Source: Albifimbria verrucaria | Lineage: Eukaryota; Ascomycota; Sordariomycetes; Hypocreales; Stachybotryaceae | Assembly (NCBI GenBank): GCA_020081605.1 | Contig: JAHREC010000045.1 | Location: 992,001 to 1,056,000 of the forward strand | DNA: 64,000 nt | Direction of reading: 5' to 3' | Part shown: in pieces, positions 1 to 11,610 of the stretch | How positions within the stretch are numbered: the first letter of the stretch is position 1 | Layout of the letters: every line of letters begins with the position of its first letter | Made by a program: the position numbers and the translations under genes | Notes under the pieces: generated by a model | Told to the model about the DNA's origin: nothing | Database searches by the model: none | The model's input: the letters and a program-made list of their open reading frames with translations, nothing else

Positions 1-177
1 GACACCGAAGGTCCAGTCGCACTGGGTGTCGGCGGAGTTGCAGACACGCTTGAGGTTCTCGATGGTCCACTCAGGGACGGCGGCCATCATGGAGACGCTG
101 CCAGAGGCAGGAGCCGGGGCGGCGAGGGCGCTGTTGGCAGCGAAGAGAGCAGCGACGAAGATGTTGGAGAACTGCAT
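1..177 (-). CDS. small secreted protein, N-terminal part (runs off left edge)
   Basis: The ATG is at 177 and 59 codons are readable before the window ends. The protein begins with a classic signal peptide (MQFSNIFVAALFAANSALA, probable cleavage after an Ala-rich AAPAPA stretch), followed by a hydrophilic segment containing WTIENLKRVCN and DTQCDWTFGV. Two cysteines are visible. That pattern resembles small cysteine-containing secreted proteins common in Hypocreales, but I cannot assign a named family. It is likely extracellular, possibly an effector-like or wall-associated protein; that is inference from the signal peptide and cysteines only. The 3' part lies outside the window, so length and intron content are unknown. 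Confidence 0.75.
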   Translation of the reverse strand, partial: MQFSNIFVAALFAANSALAAPAPASGSVSMMAAVPEWTIENLKRVCNSADTQCDWTFGV

Positions 178-2486
178 GATTGCGGTTGAGAGGGTTGTTT
201 GAAGGTGGAAGAGTGGTGAGTTGTAGATTGAAGCGAGAGACTGTGATGATGAGGATGGTGAGATGAGTGAAGGGGCATATGAGCGAGGTGTTGTTGTCTC
301 TTATATACTCAATTGATGGCTCAACATCTTTCTTGATCGTCAAGAGTAAGACCATGTCCCCTTCCAATATCAGCGGTGATCACAAGCGACGTCACCCCTT
401 GCCTGCCATTATTGGATCTGCCGAACAATCTCCTGCTGTAAACATGCGGTCGGAGGGGCTATCGATGGCAACACGAGTCGGTGCGCATGTCAGCCTCGTA
501 TTGACGGCGGAGCTGTCCGTCGATTGTCCATGGGTCTCTGACGTTCCGCATACGGCAGAGACCGGAATCAACCCAGCGAGCGTCTCGTGACGAAATGATC
601 GGGCAAAGAGCAGAAAGGTCGCCCTGGGGCTGGAACGCAGGGCCCTATGGGGAGCCTAGAGGAAGCTAATGCAAGGGATACGACATGGCCTGCTTTGGCC
701 GTCTCCATCACGATGTGCTGAAGAGCTTTTGCGGCGGGAAACTAAGCGAAACTTCGTATTTTCTCCAGCGTCTCCCCACTGGGTAGAAATGGGGCCGCAT
801 CGATGACTACGCCAAGCTCGGACAGTCGGGCAGAGGCAAGCAGAGGCAAGCCAATATTAATGTGGAAGTAATAATAGTAAATGCGGGGAAGGTATTTGTT
901 TATGCGCCCGGCAATGCGGCAGTCTGGGCGAGCGTCCGGTCCCTGGACAAGCTGATCAGCGGAAACATCATGAGACTTGGGCTCCAAGGGATCCAAGACT
1001 GTGATCATCCAATGGATCCAGCTCGTGTATGTCGATCGTCCAGTTAACGAAGGGGCCAGTTTGGTACTGATGTAATCACAATACCACGTCCGAAATGTTC
1101 CCTTGCAGACTTTTTTTTCGATATGTTTCACGCTGCCTACAATAATCGTGAACCAAAGCACGAGGTGGCTCACCATTGATCGGGTCTTGTCATCAATCGG
1201 TCTAGATTTGCCTTCATCAGATAATCGCATTGTCCTGATTCCATTCACCTTCTAGATCGAAAAGTCGCTCCACTGAGTATGGTCACCAGCCCTCCCATGA
1301 CAGCATAAATAGACTAGGCTAGGCCATGCCAGGAGGAAATGCACAGACCACTTCGGCCCGGGCAATAGTCTCTAGGTCTTTCTCGAACATTGCAGCTCGT
1401 ATTGCTCTCGACGCCACTTGGACCCTGGATCGTGGATGCACGACCCCATATTTTGTATGCGGTGTTGAGCCAACCCCAGAACATGAGCCTGAACACTGCC
1501 GTGGAATTATGAGGGCCATAGATTATGGTCGATGGTCAACCCTTCGAGTCGTCTCGCTGTCAATTAGCATGTCAGCTGCTGAATCATGTTAAGCCAGCCT
1601 GTTTGAAAGCCTCCTCGTATAATGCTGTGTTTAAGGAGTATTTACGGCACGTTTGATCATGATCGACGTGAGGCGGGATGTCTCATCAACTAAGACATAA
1701 ATATCTTTTAACTTTGATGAGCATAAGGAGATGCAGACAACACACCACCACCTTGATAGCCTCCTCCAATTCGGCAACTGCCGAGGTCTTAACGCCGGCT
1801 ATTCCAATAATGTCTAGGCCTCGGCAGCGTACACAGCCTCATTTTATTGTCCATACGGTGAGATTAGGTCCCTGGGGTGGCCGTATTGAAGGTTATGAAG
1901 AGTGGGCAGATGTTAATGCGTGCTCGAAAGTGACGGTGTGGACTCTCCACCCGAAGACCAGGAAGGATAACCCACTACCATGACGTACATTCTCTCGAAT
2001 TTATGATGACAATAAAGGGAAGGCCGTGTTGAATATCTTCTGATCTGCACATACGCAAGTTCGACGAAGGCGAGCCAACTCCGATCTAGTTCCCTAGATC
2101 ACTGTACGTGGAAGTGTGAACAATGAATGCTCATTAACACAGTTATGGATGACAAGCATGCCCACCTTCATCCGGTTGAAGCACCTTCGCAATACAAACG
2201 ATATCCGGTAATAGTAGTAGCGTTACGTCAAGCATGTTATAGTACACTAATGGCAGTTATATCTTGTACTTTCTGAGGCTTCTGGGTTTATGTTGGCTTC
2301 ATAAAACATGAGCAGTAAACATTAATTTTCAAGTGAGGCTGCATAAGAGATATCATCTGCATATCATGCACAGGCTAGTTGCGTTCACACTGTCACGGAG
2401 ACAAGCTAAGATGAAACGGATTCAATGGATAACAGCAGTTCCTTCGCGAGTCCGCTCTCAACTCAAACTCTTAATCTCTCATTCCA
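178..2486. other. intergenic, no supported gene
   Basis: This is 2.3 kb with no reading frame that shows a recognisable domain or a convincing exon-intron structure. A 168-codon minus-strand frame at 742-1248 has no family resemblance and looks like chance. A 10-bp unit, AGAGGCAAGC, is tandemly doubled near 831-850. The first ~150 bp left of the secreted-protein gene should hold its promoter. Confidence 0.6.
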
Positions 2487-3281
2487 TCATTCATACGGCT
2501 TCATCAGCGGGTTACTCTCAACTTGTTCAGCAAAGTTAGGAATATGAGTTGTGTGGCACCAAGGCTTTAGATGCTCCTCCTCCCGAATCGTGTGGGCAAA
2601 GCAAGAAAGCCATTCCATACGGGGAAACTCTTTGTTGACATCGTCCCGTGTTTCTGCGTGAATGATGTCCCCAAAATTTTCGACATTTGGGTGCTTGCCC
2701 ACATTGTCATAAATGGTTGCCAACTGTATAACCTGGCCCAGGAACGTAATGTTCCCTTCTGTCCCAAGATCTTGATGACGAATTATGGCTTCACAAATGG
2801 ATTCCGCCTGATCCTGGGTGGAGCCAGCATCGCGCAAAACCTGTAGAGCTTTAATAGCTCCATAAAATTCGAATGACATATGGGTAGCCGACAAGTTCTC
2901 CACACTGGTGCCAAGGTCATGGAGTAGGCATGTCAAAGCTAGAGTCGAAGGAGAGAACTGTTTGGCATGTTCTGGAAATTGCTGTTGCACAATAGTAGAT
3001 GCTGGCCTCGGGTTAGTGAAGCATCTTCCATCCCTAAGGTCGGTCATGCGTACCAAAGTAGAATACTCGAAGAGAGTGGTTGTATGTAGGCTTCGGTAAT
3101 TTAGCTTGTGCGTATTCGTTGATGCTTGCTACAACAGGGTCATGCGATGGGAATTCGATATCTTTGACGAGTAGAGGCGTTGGTTTGTTGATAAACGGCT
3201 TATCTTTGAAGATTTTCCTGCATCTACAGGCACAGATGCCCAGCCGTTGGTCTGGATATCGTTTACCCTGGAAGAGGCCAT
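2487..3281 (-). CDS. cyanamide hydratase (HD-domain urea hydro-lyase), frameshifted copy
   Basis: It matches the fungal cyanamide hydratase family, HD-domain enzymes that hydrate cyanamide to urea. Visible family blocks are NGWASVPVDA near the N terminus, FPSHDPVVASINEYAQAKLP, NHSLRVFYF, the HD metal site in TCLLHDLGT, EAIIRHQDLG, ITFLGQVIQLATIYDNVG, and the C terminus KPWCHTTHIP...ESNPLMKPYE. I place the start at ATG 3281 because this frame gives the family's N-terminal NGW motif. One intron, 3053-3002 (52 bp, GT-AG), joins YF to ASTIVQQQFPE. With the intron removed and one missing base restored in the A-run at 3213-3216, the product is 247 residues, the normal family length. As written, the first ~22 codons are out of frame with the rest. 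A sequencing deletion is the likeliest cause; a true pseudogene is the alternative. Confidence 0.85.
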
Positions 3282-5243
3282 AGTGTTGGCTGTGGGTCAA
3301 TCTGCCAGATCTTTGAAGCAAAGGACTTTGTTTGCTTGTTTACTTGCTTGCTTGTTTGTTCTTATTTGTGGCTTTTTGTTAAACAAAGTCGCTGGTGTAA
3401 AAGTTCGAGTTCGCCATTGGCTCTTATAGAGCAAGCTCCCACACGCTATGGCTTGTCATAGCGTCATACATTGATGCTCTCGAATTCGGATCACAAATTG
3501 ATTTCCACCTGAACTGTCAACTACGCCCTTCAAACTAAACCGACCTTCTGCATGCTAAATGACACCAGGCAACCATATGAAGGCAATGCAAAAGTGACAG
3601 CCTGCGGCAAAACAATGCCGAAGCGGCGGAGGTCAGCACCATGCGTGTTCCCAACTTATTTTGCAGTCAAATTACTCCTAAAGGCAACGCCTTATGTTAC
3701 TCGAGCTATTGTAATCGTCAGGTGAATCAATCAGCTTAGGTCATTATCATGATATTTGCGATGTCGCATGCTGGTGGCAGGATACCGACATATATCCGGT
3801 CGCCGAAGCAGCTCGGATTATGGGCGCAATGATCTTACAAATACAGAAGACCTTAGGTTTGACTCATCCTTCAACTAATGTTTATTCAGATAATAAGCTT
3901 AATTAAAAATGAGAGTGTCGCCTGGGCCCTAATGGAACACCTCAGTTCAAGGATCTCAAGGCTAAGACGTGGTCACAAGTAGTGGTGGGTATAGCCGTGA
4001 GCGGTAGTGCATTGCACGTCCTACCAAAAATAATTAGGACAAATACCATTCAAAGGCTTTGGAGTACAGTACTTTGCATATCCTCTTAATTGCGGCTTCG
4101 TTAAAAATCCTTTCCTTCTTACTCTTCTTATTCCTTTGTTGAATCAAGATGCCGTAAGACCACGGGGCATCTCTGTACCCTAAACTAAACCTGGCTGGCC
4201 CCATTTGGAAATCACCACCACCAACTGTTCCACGCACAGCAAGAAAAGCAAAATGATTCGTAGCTTATGCTAAACCTGGCTCGGGCAGATCGTTTAAATA
4301 TGAGGGGTCTTGGGTTGCTTTTGACGATCTCTCCTTCAAAACAGGAAGGCGATAAAAGAAGGCAAAGTCTCTCATCCATTCATATCAACCACAAGTGCAC
4401 TGTTGGTGCATCGCCACTTGAACCATGCATTGTCGTGGTAGCAACAGCTAAGTTGGGGCTACGAATGAGTGATGTTAGAGAAGGGGTTCATGCACCAACA
4501 GTGTTACGAGCACCGACTGAAATGAATCAGTCAAGTTCTTTGCAAAAGGCCATGGCTTCTCTCCCAGGTGTTGAACGCAAGGCTACGCCGCCTCCTTTCG
4601 AGGTATCGTAGGTTATGACGATGATGTGCGCGCCATGAGATGTCCCAAACGAACCAAGACCTTTGCATGTGTTGGTCCAGACCAAACTTCCCGAACGACC
4701 AGGGTCTGGCTGTAATTAGATCAGTAGACACAAAGCCCAAATCTTGCATCCGCAAATCACTCGGCAACTTCCTCGCGATACAGCGAATGAATGGTCAGCT
4801 TACACTGAAAACCCCCGCTCGGAGACCTTTGGATCCTTGGGGAACGTGTGCTCTCCACAACCCTTAATCGGTCAGCCCGACCTGGCACGCAAATGGCCTA
4901 CTAAATTAGGACGGTGGTATGTTTCAGCCAGGGTCAGTATCCTATTTCAGTCCATCCATTGCGGATCTCGGGAGTCAGGTGTCCAATCACACCGTTTCTG
5001 CGCCCATGACCGTGGGCACGGGTCCATGCAATATGTCTTGGCCTCATCTTCATCTTCTCTGTTATATAGGCACAATACAATCGCTTTTTCTGATGGATTA
5101 TTCATATGTTCATTTCTCTTCACACTTCACAAGTTGATCCTTGTAATTCGTTCTTTTCTCTTCTTCGTTTCAAAGCGCTTTTCTCCTTCAGCTTGTGTTT
5201 TCCAGGTCTTTGTGTATCGCCATTCGAAACCCCATTCTTCAAA
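3282..5243. other. intergenic, no supported gene
   Basis: Nearly 2 kb without a supported gene. Several frames of 70-260 codons between 4034 and 5520 show no domain; those near 5106-5520 are shadows of the phosphodiesterase gene or its leader. The last ~180 bp before 5244 are T/C-rich with a TATATAGG element near 5065, fitting the promoter and 5' leader of the next gene. Confidence 0.6.
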
Positions 5244-6231
5244 ATGCATTTCTCTGGTTGGGCTGGTCTTATTCTTGCTGCAGGTGCCTTTGCACAGGAC
5301 ACCTGCAACGGTTTCGCTGAGTTGTGCGACCGAAAATATAGCGACATCACCTTCATGGCCGCTCACAACGCCGCATTTGTCGGCAGATTGCCCACCCACA
5401 ACCAGTTCGAATATCCCGAAGCCGACATGGACAAGGGTATCCGCTACTTCACCACCCAGGTACACATTCAGGATGGCGAGATCCGGCAATGCCACTCCGA
5501 CTGTGCCCTTCTCGACGTAGGAGGCTTCTCTGAGATCCTGGCCTCACTTAAGGGTTGGTTAGATAACCACCCACGTGAGGTCATCACTCTCCAAATCGGC
5601 AACGGAGATGATGCCATCCGCATTGAGGAGTTCGTGCCGCACTTCCAGTCGACCGGTGCTGAGCAGTACGCCTATGTACCAAACCACAGCCTGGACAAGG
5701 ACCAGTGGCCGACCCTGCGAGAGCTTATTGATTCCAACAAGAGACTGATTGTCTTCATGGGTGCGTAGAAAAGTGGTGGCGAGATTGATCGAGTACTAAC
5801 TGGGAAAAGACTACTACTCCGACACCAGCAAGGTGCCCTACATCTTGTCTAACTACGATGCTTACGTTGAGACACCATTTTCTCCGACTGAAGACAACTT
5901 CTTCAACTGCGATGTTGACCGCCCCAACCCGAGCGCCAGCGTTGAAAACCGTATGATCTTCGCCAACCACAACCTAAACCTGAAGCTTTTCGGTTCTGTC
6001 CTCATTCCCGCTCCTCTCCAAGCCCCAGAGACCAACTCCATCAACAACATTCGACAGCAGACGGAAATCTGCGTCGCCAACTATGGACGAAACCCCAACG
6101 TCGTCATGGTATGTTGCCCACCTCCCATCTTTATCGTTTCTATTTCATGATAAACTAACAAGTCTTTACAGCTTGACTTCGTAAGTGAGGGTGAAGTCAT
6201 TGCAGCTCAGAAGTTGCTCAACGGTCTTTGA
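5244..6231 (+). CDS. secreted PLC-like phosphodiesterase (TIM-barrel)
   Basis: Three exons (5244-5760, 5810-6108, 6172-6231) encode 291 residues without any frame break. Both introns are GT-AG; the first has a TACTAAC branch site. Residues 1-18 form a signal peptide (MHFSGWAGLILAAGAFAQ), so the protein should be secreted or enter the ER. The core matches the PLC-like phosphodiesterase / PI-PLC X-type TIM barrel: the first catalytic-His region is FMAAHNAAF, and a second His lies in QCHSDCALLDVG. WLDNHPREVITLQIG and TLRELIDSNKRLIVFMG are further family blocks. Most fungal members have no tested substrate; phospholipid or glycerophosphodiester cleavage is the family expectation, not shown here. 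The start is chosen for the signal peptide and the A-rich context before ATG. Confidence 0.88.
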
Positions 6232-7240
6232 AGTGTCACACAGTGGTCATTGTGATTTTGCGAGTTGATTAGAGATCTTGTTTTCGGCCGACAGAAACTG
6301 AAATGAGGAAATGCGTTGCAGCATATTTACCATGGCATGGGTTTGGCGTTTTCATGCGAGCGTTAACACAAGAGCGGGATTGCTTAAGAAACTACGGACC
6401 TGGAGTTCAAATTATATTCATCAATTGTACAAATTTAAGCTGATATCACCATGATGTTAATGAAGCGTCGCTGTCAAATACTACGATGGTAAACAAAACA
6501 AAGTGTTATACCCACTGCCTGTGAAGTCGGAGCTAAGCCATTTAGTCAAACGAATGAAAATGATTGATGATCGGTATCTATTGACTTTCTGTCGATGAGA
6601 CAGCTTCAGTATGAGATATGGATGAAGCTATAATACGTGGACATCTTAAAATGCCCGCAGCATTCGCAACAATTAAACATAATTTTGGCTATTGATCTCC
6701 GATACAAATTCTTCGTCGGTTCTCTTCATCTCCATACATCTTCGCCCAACACTCGGAAAGTCACCTCAGTTTTGTTAATAGTTAGGCAGCTAGAATCAGT
6801 TCATAGCTATCACCTATGCATACAATGAAAATCTCAGATATTGACTGTTTGGACATGAAACAGAACCGTTACCCTTCCATGTTAGTTTCATACAAATTCG
6901 TCGAAAGTAAGAGCCGGCTCACATGGTTCTGATAGCCGTCATGAAGTTGATTAGATATATGGATGTCCTTTGAGCAGCAGCAGTCCACATTCACGTCTAA
7001 AATATGAAGGTTCAGGTAGAATGGCACCAATCTGGTATTTCATGGAATCTTCTTATGGTGACATGAACACAGCTTGATCAAGGCTTTACATCCACGCCTC
7101 ACGACAAAATCTAAATCACCAACAAGTCATAGCATGTTTTCTTGAATTTAGAGTAATTTTACAGTTCTTATTAGGCTATCTGCGGTGCTCATGTTTGAAT
7201 CACCTTGAGTCACCCGCTCATGTCGTAAATGGGTATCTAT
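6232..7240. other. intergenic, 3' ends of two convergent genes
   Basis: About 1 kb, AT-rich, between convergent genes. Only frames shorter than 65 codons without domain features occur. It should contain both 3' UTRs; I see nothing else. Confidence 0.6.
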
Positions 7241-7575
7241 TTAGCTGGAAAGACCGCCCTTACGACCGGCCTCGCGGGCCTTCTCGCTACCGGGTTCGAA
7301 AGAGCCACTGGAGGCCTGACCACCCTTGGAAGCAATCTCGCGCTATGGTGTTGTTAGGAATGATTCATATCTGAAGGTTGTAGGCTTTAGCATACCTGCT
7401 TCTCAGGGTCCATGCTGGCGAAGCCACCGCTGTGGCTGGCCTGACCGCCCTTGGAAGCGATCTCCTGGACCTCCTCCTTGGGGCTAAAATAATTAGTATT
7501 TTTAATTCATCCTAGGTCTTGTTTGTAATGATCTTACCGGTTAGCGAAGTTGCCGGGGTTGGTGTTGTTGGTCAT
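7241..7575 (-). CDS. con-10: con-10 homologue, KGG-repeat stress/conidiation protein
   Basis: A small three-exon gene: exons 7575-7538, 7483-7396 and 7342-7241, with two GT-AG introns of 54 and 53 bp. The predicted 75-residue hydrophilic protein starts MTNNTNPGNFANRPKEEVQE and has three copies of the KGG motif: EIASKGGQASHSGG, EIASKGGQASSGSF and EAGRKGGLSS. It matches Neurospora CON-10 and related stress-induced KGG-repeat proteins in length, motif spacing and the PGNFANRPKEEVQ opening. Such proteins accumulate in conidia and under light or desiccation stress; the molecular role is thought to be LEA-like protection but is unproven. All splice phases close exactly and there is no frameshift. 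Confidence 0.93.
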
Positions 7576-9057
7576 TTTGGCGGTTGTGTTTGGGAGGAGC
7601 TGAAGTCACTGAAGTAATTGATCGTAGAGTCAAATGTTGTTGTGAATGATGGATTGAAGAATTGGAAATAACACTCCCCAGATTCATGCCCTTTTAATAT
7701 CCGATATGTATACGTGACGTAATTATTGTTTTGTGTTATATCCCTTGTCTATGACAACATCTCCACGCTATGACACCACCATAGCTTGTCAACGATGTCA
7801 TCTACATATGATTGTCTGAGGTCTGATTGCTTAAAATTAATGTATTTTCTTTTTCCTTCACCGCAAACTGCCACTTAACGCGTCCTCCTGCAGGCGCGTC
7901 TGCCGATGCATGTTAGGCGTCGTATTGAATGAATCATCACCGCTCTAAGCCAATGCGCTACCCGAACGGTTGAACACTGTAACACGCAAGGGACGGAATT
8001 GCACGGCACTTACGTCAGGAACGTATCTGTAGATCGCCTTTAGTGAGCTCTAGATCGATAATCCCGCTATAGCAGGGCTCAATATATTGATGTTTTGTCA
8101 TCATCATGTATCAACGGGGTTTTCAGACCGTTCAGACCGGGTCATGGTAGTATTCGAGTTACCCGCAAGAAAATGCGGTCGGAAATATGGAGAAATTCTT
8201 TCAAGTCTCCGTATTTTTCGGGTCATTGATAGCTTATTCCTCATGATGCTGTTCAAGTGCTTTCCGGGCAAGCGGTTTTGAAGGGCTATTCGCTACAAAA
8301 CGAATACGTAGAATGGTAGATTGGGAACTTGGTCAAAACAATTGCGCGAAGATCTTGTCGTTCAGAACTCCCAGACTGTCGAGATGAACCTCCGCACATC
8401 CTTCAGAACACTCTTTTAACATGGGAATTGATTTGACTACAGGCTACTTCATTGCAGACAGATGAACATCCCTTGAGGACGCTTACGGTAATTCAACACA
8501 GGTACAAGAGCTATAGTTCGCAGACTTTCTGCAGAATATAGCTTTAGTTGTCGAAATATATAAGATCTTTGAATGGATGGAGTGCTGGTTCTGCCATGTG
8601 CTCGATAGTTTTGTTGTGGCAGCTAATTATAGCACCCACATGATATGGAAGCACCCATGTGATCTTCAAGCTGCTGGTTGCCTAGTAGCTGCAAGTCCCT
8701 CACTTAAACACAATCTACCTGCTTCAATTCCTACATGATTTCTCAATCGATTGTTTCGAAATATCTAGGTCTCGCCATGCCATTATAGTTTTGTTGTGAG
8801 ATATTATGGGACGTTGTGTGCGTCTTCTCTTTTCATGGTATAGAATCTTACGGTCGGCTCAGCTCGCGCGATGTTGGAGGGAAGATGCATGTCATCTGAA
8901 TGAGGTATGACTGTTCCTGGTCACATGGCTAGTTTTGCTGCCTGCTATCACATGGAACCGATATGAATCCTAACGATGGATGCTGCGACAAAAGCCAGCT
9001 CATGTGCAGCTCGTCGTTGCTAGTTGTCTGTATTGTGCACTCAACACATCGACAAGT
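7576..9057. other. intergenic between divergent genes
   Basis: 1.5 kb between the divergently read con-10 and ankyrin genes. No frame longer than about 64 codons has any recognisable feature. Both promoters must lie here. The upstream in-frame ATG at 8980 would add 26 residues to the ankyrin protein, but I prefer 9058. Confidence 0.55.
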
Positions 9058-11386
9058 ATGACAGACAAACTACCTTTGAGAAACCGGCCCACGATCAGTG
9101 GGCCTGGACAGGCTAGCCCACTGCAACGAGGCCGTTCGACAGAGCAGCGAAATGCAGGAGCGATCAATCCCCGACCATCAAGCAGTCGACGATTGAGCTC
9201 CCATGGAATAGGCTCTCCAATACCGACGCCAAGCCGTCCGTTACCTCGAAGATCTCAATCGCATGAGCCACAACGGTTTGCGGCAGGTTCCTCTTCGAAT
9301 TCTGGTGAAAGAAGGGATAGAATAGGTAGATCGTCCACCCCGAGAAGAGTCGATCAATATCCAACGTCGCCCCAAGCCCACTCGTCCCGGAGTCCGTCAA
9401 TCCATGATCGCCCCGAGATACGTATGCGGCCTTCCGGGTTGAGACGAGATTCGTACGGCCCTACATCTCCCCTTCCAAGGCGACTCTTTCGTGATGAGCC
9501 GGGGCCTGTTGAACGAGGGCGTCGGTACTCATTCTCTCCCGGTGCGCCTGGATCATCACCACGGCCACGACCACTAAATTCCGGTCATTTGAGTCCAACT
9601 CTTCGATCGGCAAGTCGTGGGTTCTCTCCTATCAACTTTGATCATTCGTCTCCAAGGTCTCCATTGCGCTCTTCAAACCAGCGCAGAGAGGACACACCTC
9701 CCAGACGCCCGGGTCTTCGAGTTGAGGGAAATGCTGCATCAGCGAGGAGAAGTTCATTCTCGGAGCAAGGAAGGTCACGGAATTCGAGTATAAAGCATCA
9801 TGGTTCCCAAAGCGCCAGCGCATCTGCGTCACGACAGCCATCAAGGGGCGGCGAGGCAGCCTGTTGAGCACGTTGGCTACTGTTGCAGGCATTGAAGGAT
9901 TGGTGAAACATGTCAACACAGCCCAACAATGGACAGATTGGCTCAGCGATTTGCAAGATTCTCCAGATGAAATCCGTTCCTTGGCGGACAAGGCCAACAC
10001 TGCTCGGGACACCGTTGCACAGATTGAGGGTACGTTGGCAGCAAGGCCGGATCTTTGGAAGGCGAATCTGGTCAACGCTTGAAGCAACACATTGAAGGTG
10101 CCATTAGCAGCACGAATGAGACTCTCAGTGTTATGACTAGACTTCTCGCAGATATCAGTGAAACAACGGGAGAGGAAGGCACCGTCTTGAGGGGTTTGCA
10201 GGAATATTGGAACTCATACCGCTACAAAAGTGAGTGGGGAATAAGTTGAAGGAGGTTGAATCTCAGCTCCAAGGACAACTCGCACAGTTGAGTACTCTCA
10301 TGATCAATATCTACTCGTAAGTCTCCATTGTCGGCCATTATCACAGCAAGATGGACTGACACATTTTAGTCGAGCCCTCACAAAGCCAGCTCCTGTGGAA
10401 CCAGCCAAAGGTGCCACATCCGATATCAATCATGAGCAAAATCCAAGCTCAAGTACATCCATAGGAAAGGTAGATGGCCTTCCCACAATACCAGGTGGCT
10501 CAGAAAGCTCGTCAAATCAACCGATGTCAGCACCACATGATACAAACGAGGCTCAAGGGAGTGACCATACAGAAACAACTATAACCGCGCCATCTGTTGA
10601 TCCAATTTCACATAAAGAGTCGACGTCTCATGACCGGTTTTCTGCAGACTCAGCATCTGCTGCTCATCGAGAGAAACTTCAACAAAATGCAACAACAGCA
10701 TATGACTCGCCTTCTCACACAGATGATAAGCAGCCTGTCTCTACAGCACCTCCCAAAAACGAATCGTTAGCTCCCGAGGCCAAAGAACCGGATACAACAC
10801 GCCGACAGTCAATTAGTAGCGCCGTGGCAGACACCGAAGATCATACAGAGTCTCTTCTCGATGCTGCTTGGGATGGAAATCTCGAGGCCGTAACTCGGGC
10901 ACTTCAAAATGCATCACCCAAATCATGCGACTCAAGTGGCATGACACCCTCCATCTTGCAGCTGAAAGAGACCATCTTGCCGTAGCCATGCTACTATTGG
11001 ACCGCGGTGTAGATGTCAACACGAGAGCGGAACGAGGTCGCACGGCGCTGCACCTCGCTGCACGATCCGCGTCGGCAGACATGGTGGAAATGCTACTTGA
11101 GCGCGCAGGAGCAGATGTCAACGCACACACATCTGATGGCAAGACAGCGTTACACTACGCAGCAAGTTCTGCCACGGATGGCAACGAGAATAGACGTGAA
11201 GTCGTTCGAGTTCTCCGGGATTGGGACGCTGATCCGACCATCAAGGATCGGAGAGGTGACACACCCAGGGATGTGGCACAGAAGAGGGACCATTGGGATG
11301 CGGCAGCGACATTAAGGAGAGCAGAGAAACGCTGGGAAGAGAAACATCATCAGACTTGGTTACAGAGGCATGGAATTGCGAAATAG
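9058..11386 (+). CDS. ankyrin-repeat protein with Ser/Arg-rich N terminus, four frameshifts
   Basis: Residues 1-~270 are low-complexity and rich in Ser, Pro and Arg (SPLPRRLFRDEPG, SPRSPLRSSNQR), probably disordered. Next comes an alpha-helical fungal module: ATVAGIEGLVKHVNTAQQWTD, IRSLADKANTARDTVAQIEG, then SGQRLKQHIEGAISSTNETL and the EYWNSYRYKSEW block. An acidic, Thr/Ser-rich linker follows, and finally ankyrin repeats (LHLAAERDHLAVAMLLLDRG, TALHLAARSASADMVEMLLE, TALHYAASSA). One GT-AG intron lies at 10317-10369. The conserved sequence jumps frame by exactly one missing base at about 9860, 10053, 10240 and 10950; no conserved residues are lost at the joints. The role is unknown; protein-protein scaffolding is the usual guess for ankyrin proteins. 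ATG 9058 or 8980 could be the start. Confidence 0.75.
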
Positions 11387-11610
11387 AAGGAATAACGAAG
11401 TTCAACTTGGGACATGTTGGAGGGAATGAGGGTCTTGGTTATCGCCACTTCATCATAGACAGCGTTGCTCCATTGTTACCATTCACAAGCATCATTTCTC
11501 TCACATGTCAACATATTTAGAATACCATATATTTGACGCTGTTCGTAAAGTCCTGGTTGAACGTATATGTCTTACCACAAACACCTTTAAGCACTAGTTT
11601 GCCATGCCAA

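Noticed and set aside
742..1248. 168-codon minus-strand frame
   Set aside because: No domain, no signal peptide, aberrant composition and overlapping frames on the other strand; not supportable as a gene.
3202..3258. A 49-bp GT-AG intron (GTAAACG...GATGCAG) in the cyanamide hydratase N terminus
   Set aside because: It would delete the conserved NGW block and does not restore the frame; a missing A at 3213-3216 does.
9868..10279. Very short introns (26 nt at 9868; 37 nt GTGAGT...CTCAG at 10232) to repair the ankyrin gene
   Set aside because: Too short for fungal splicing, and they would remove residues that belong to the conserved module; single missing bases explain both places better.
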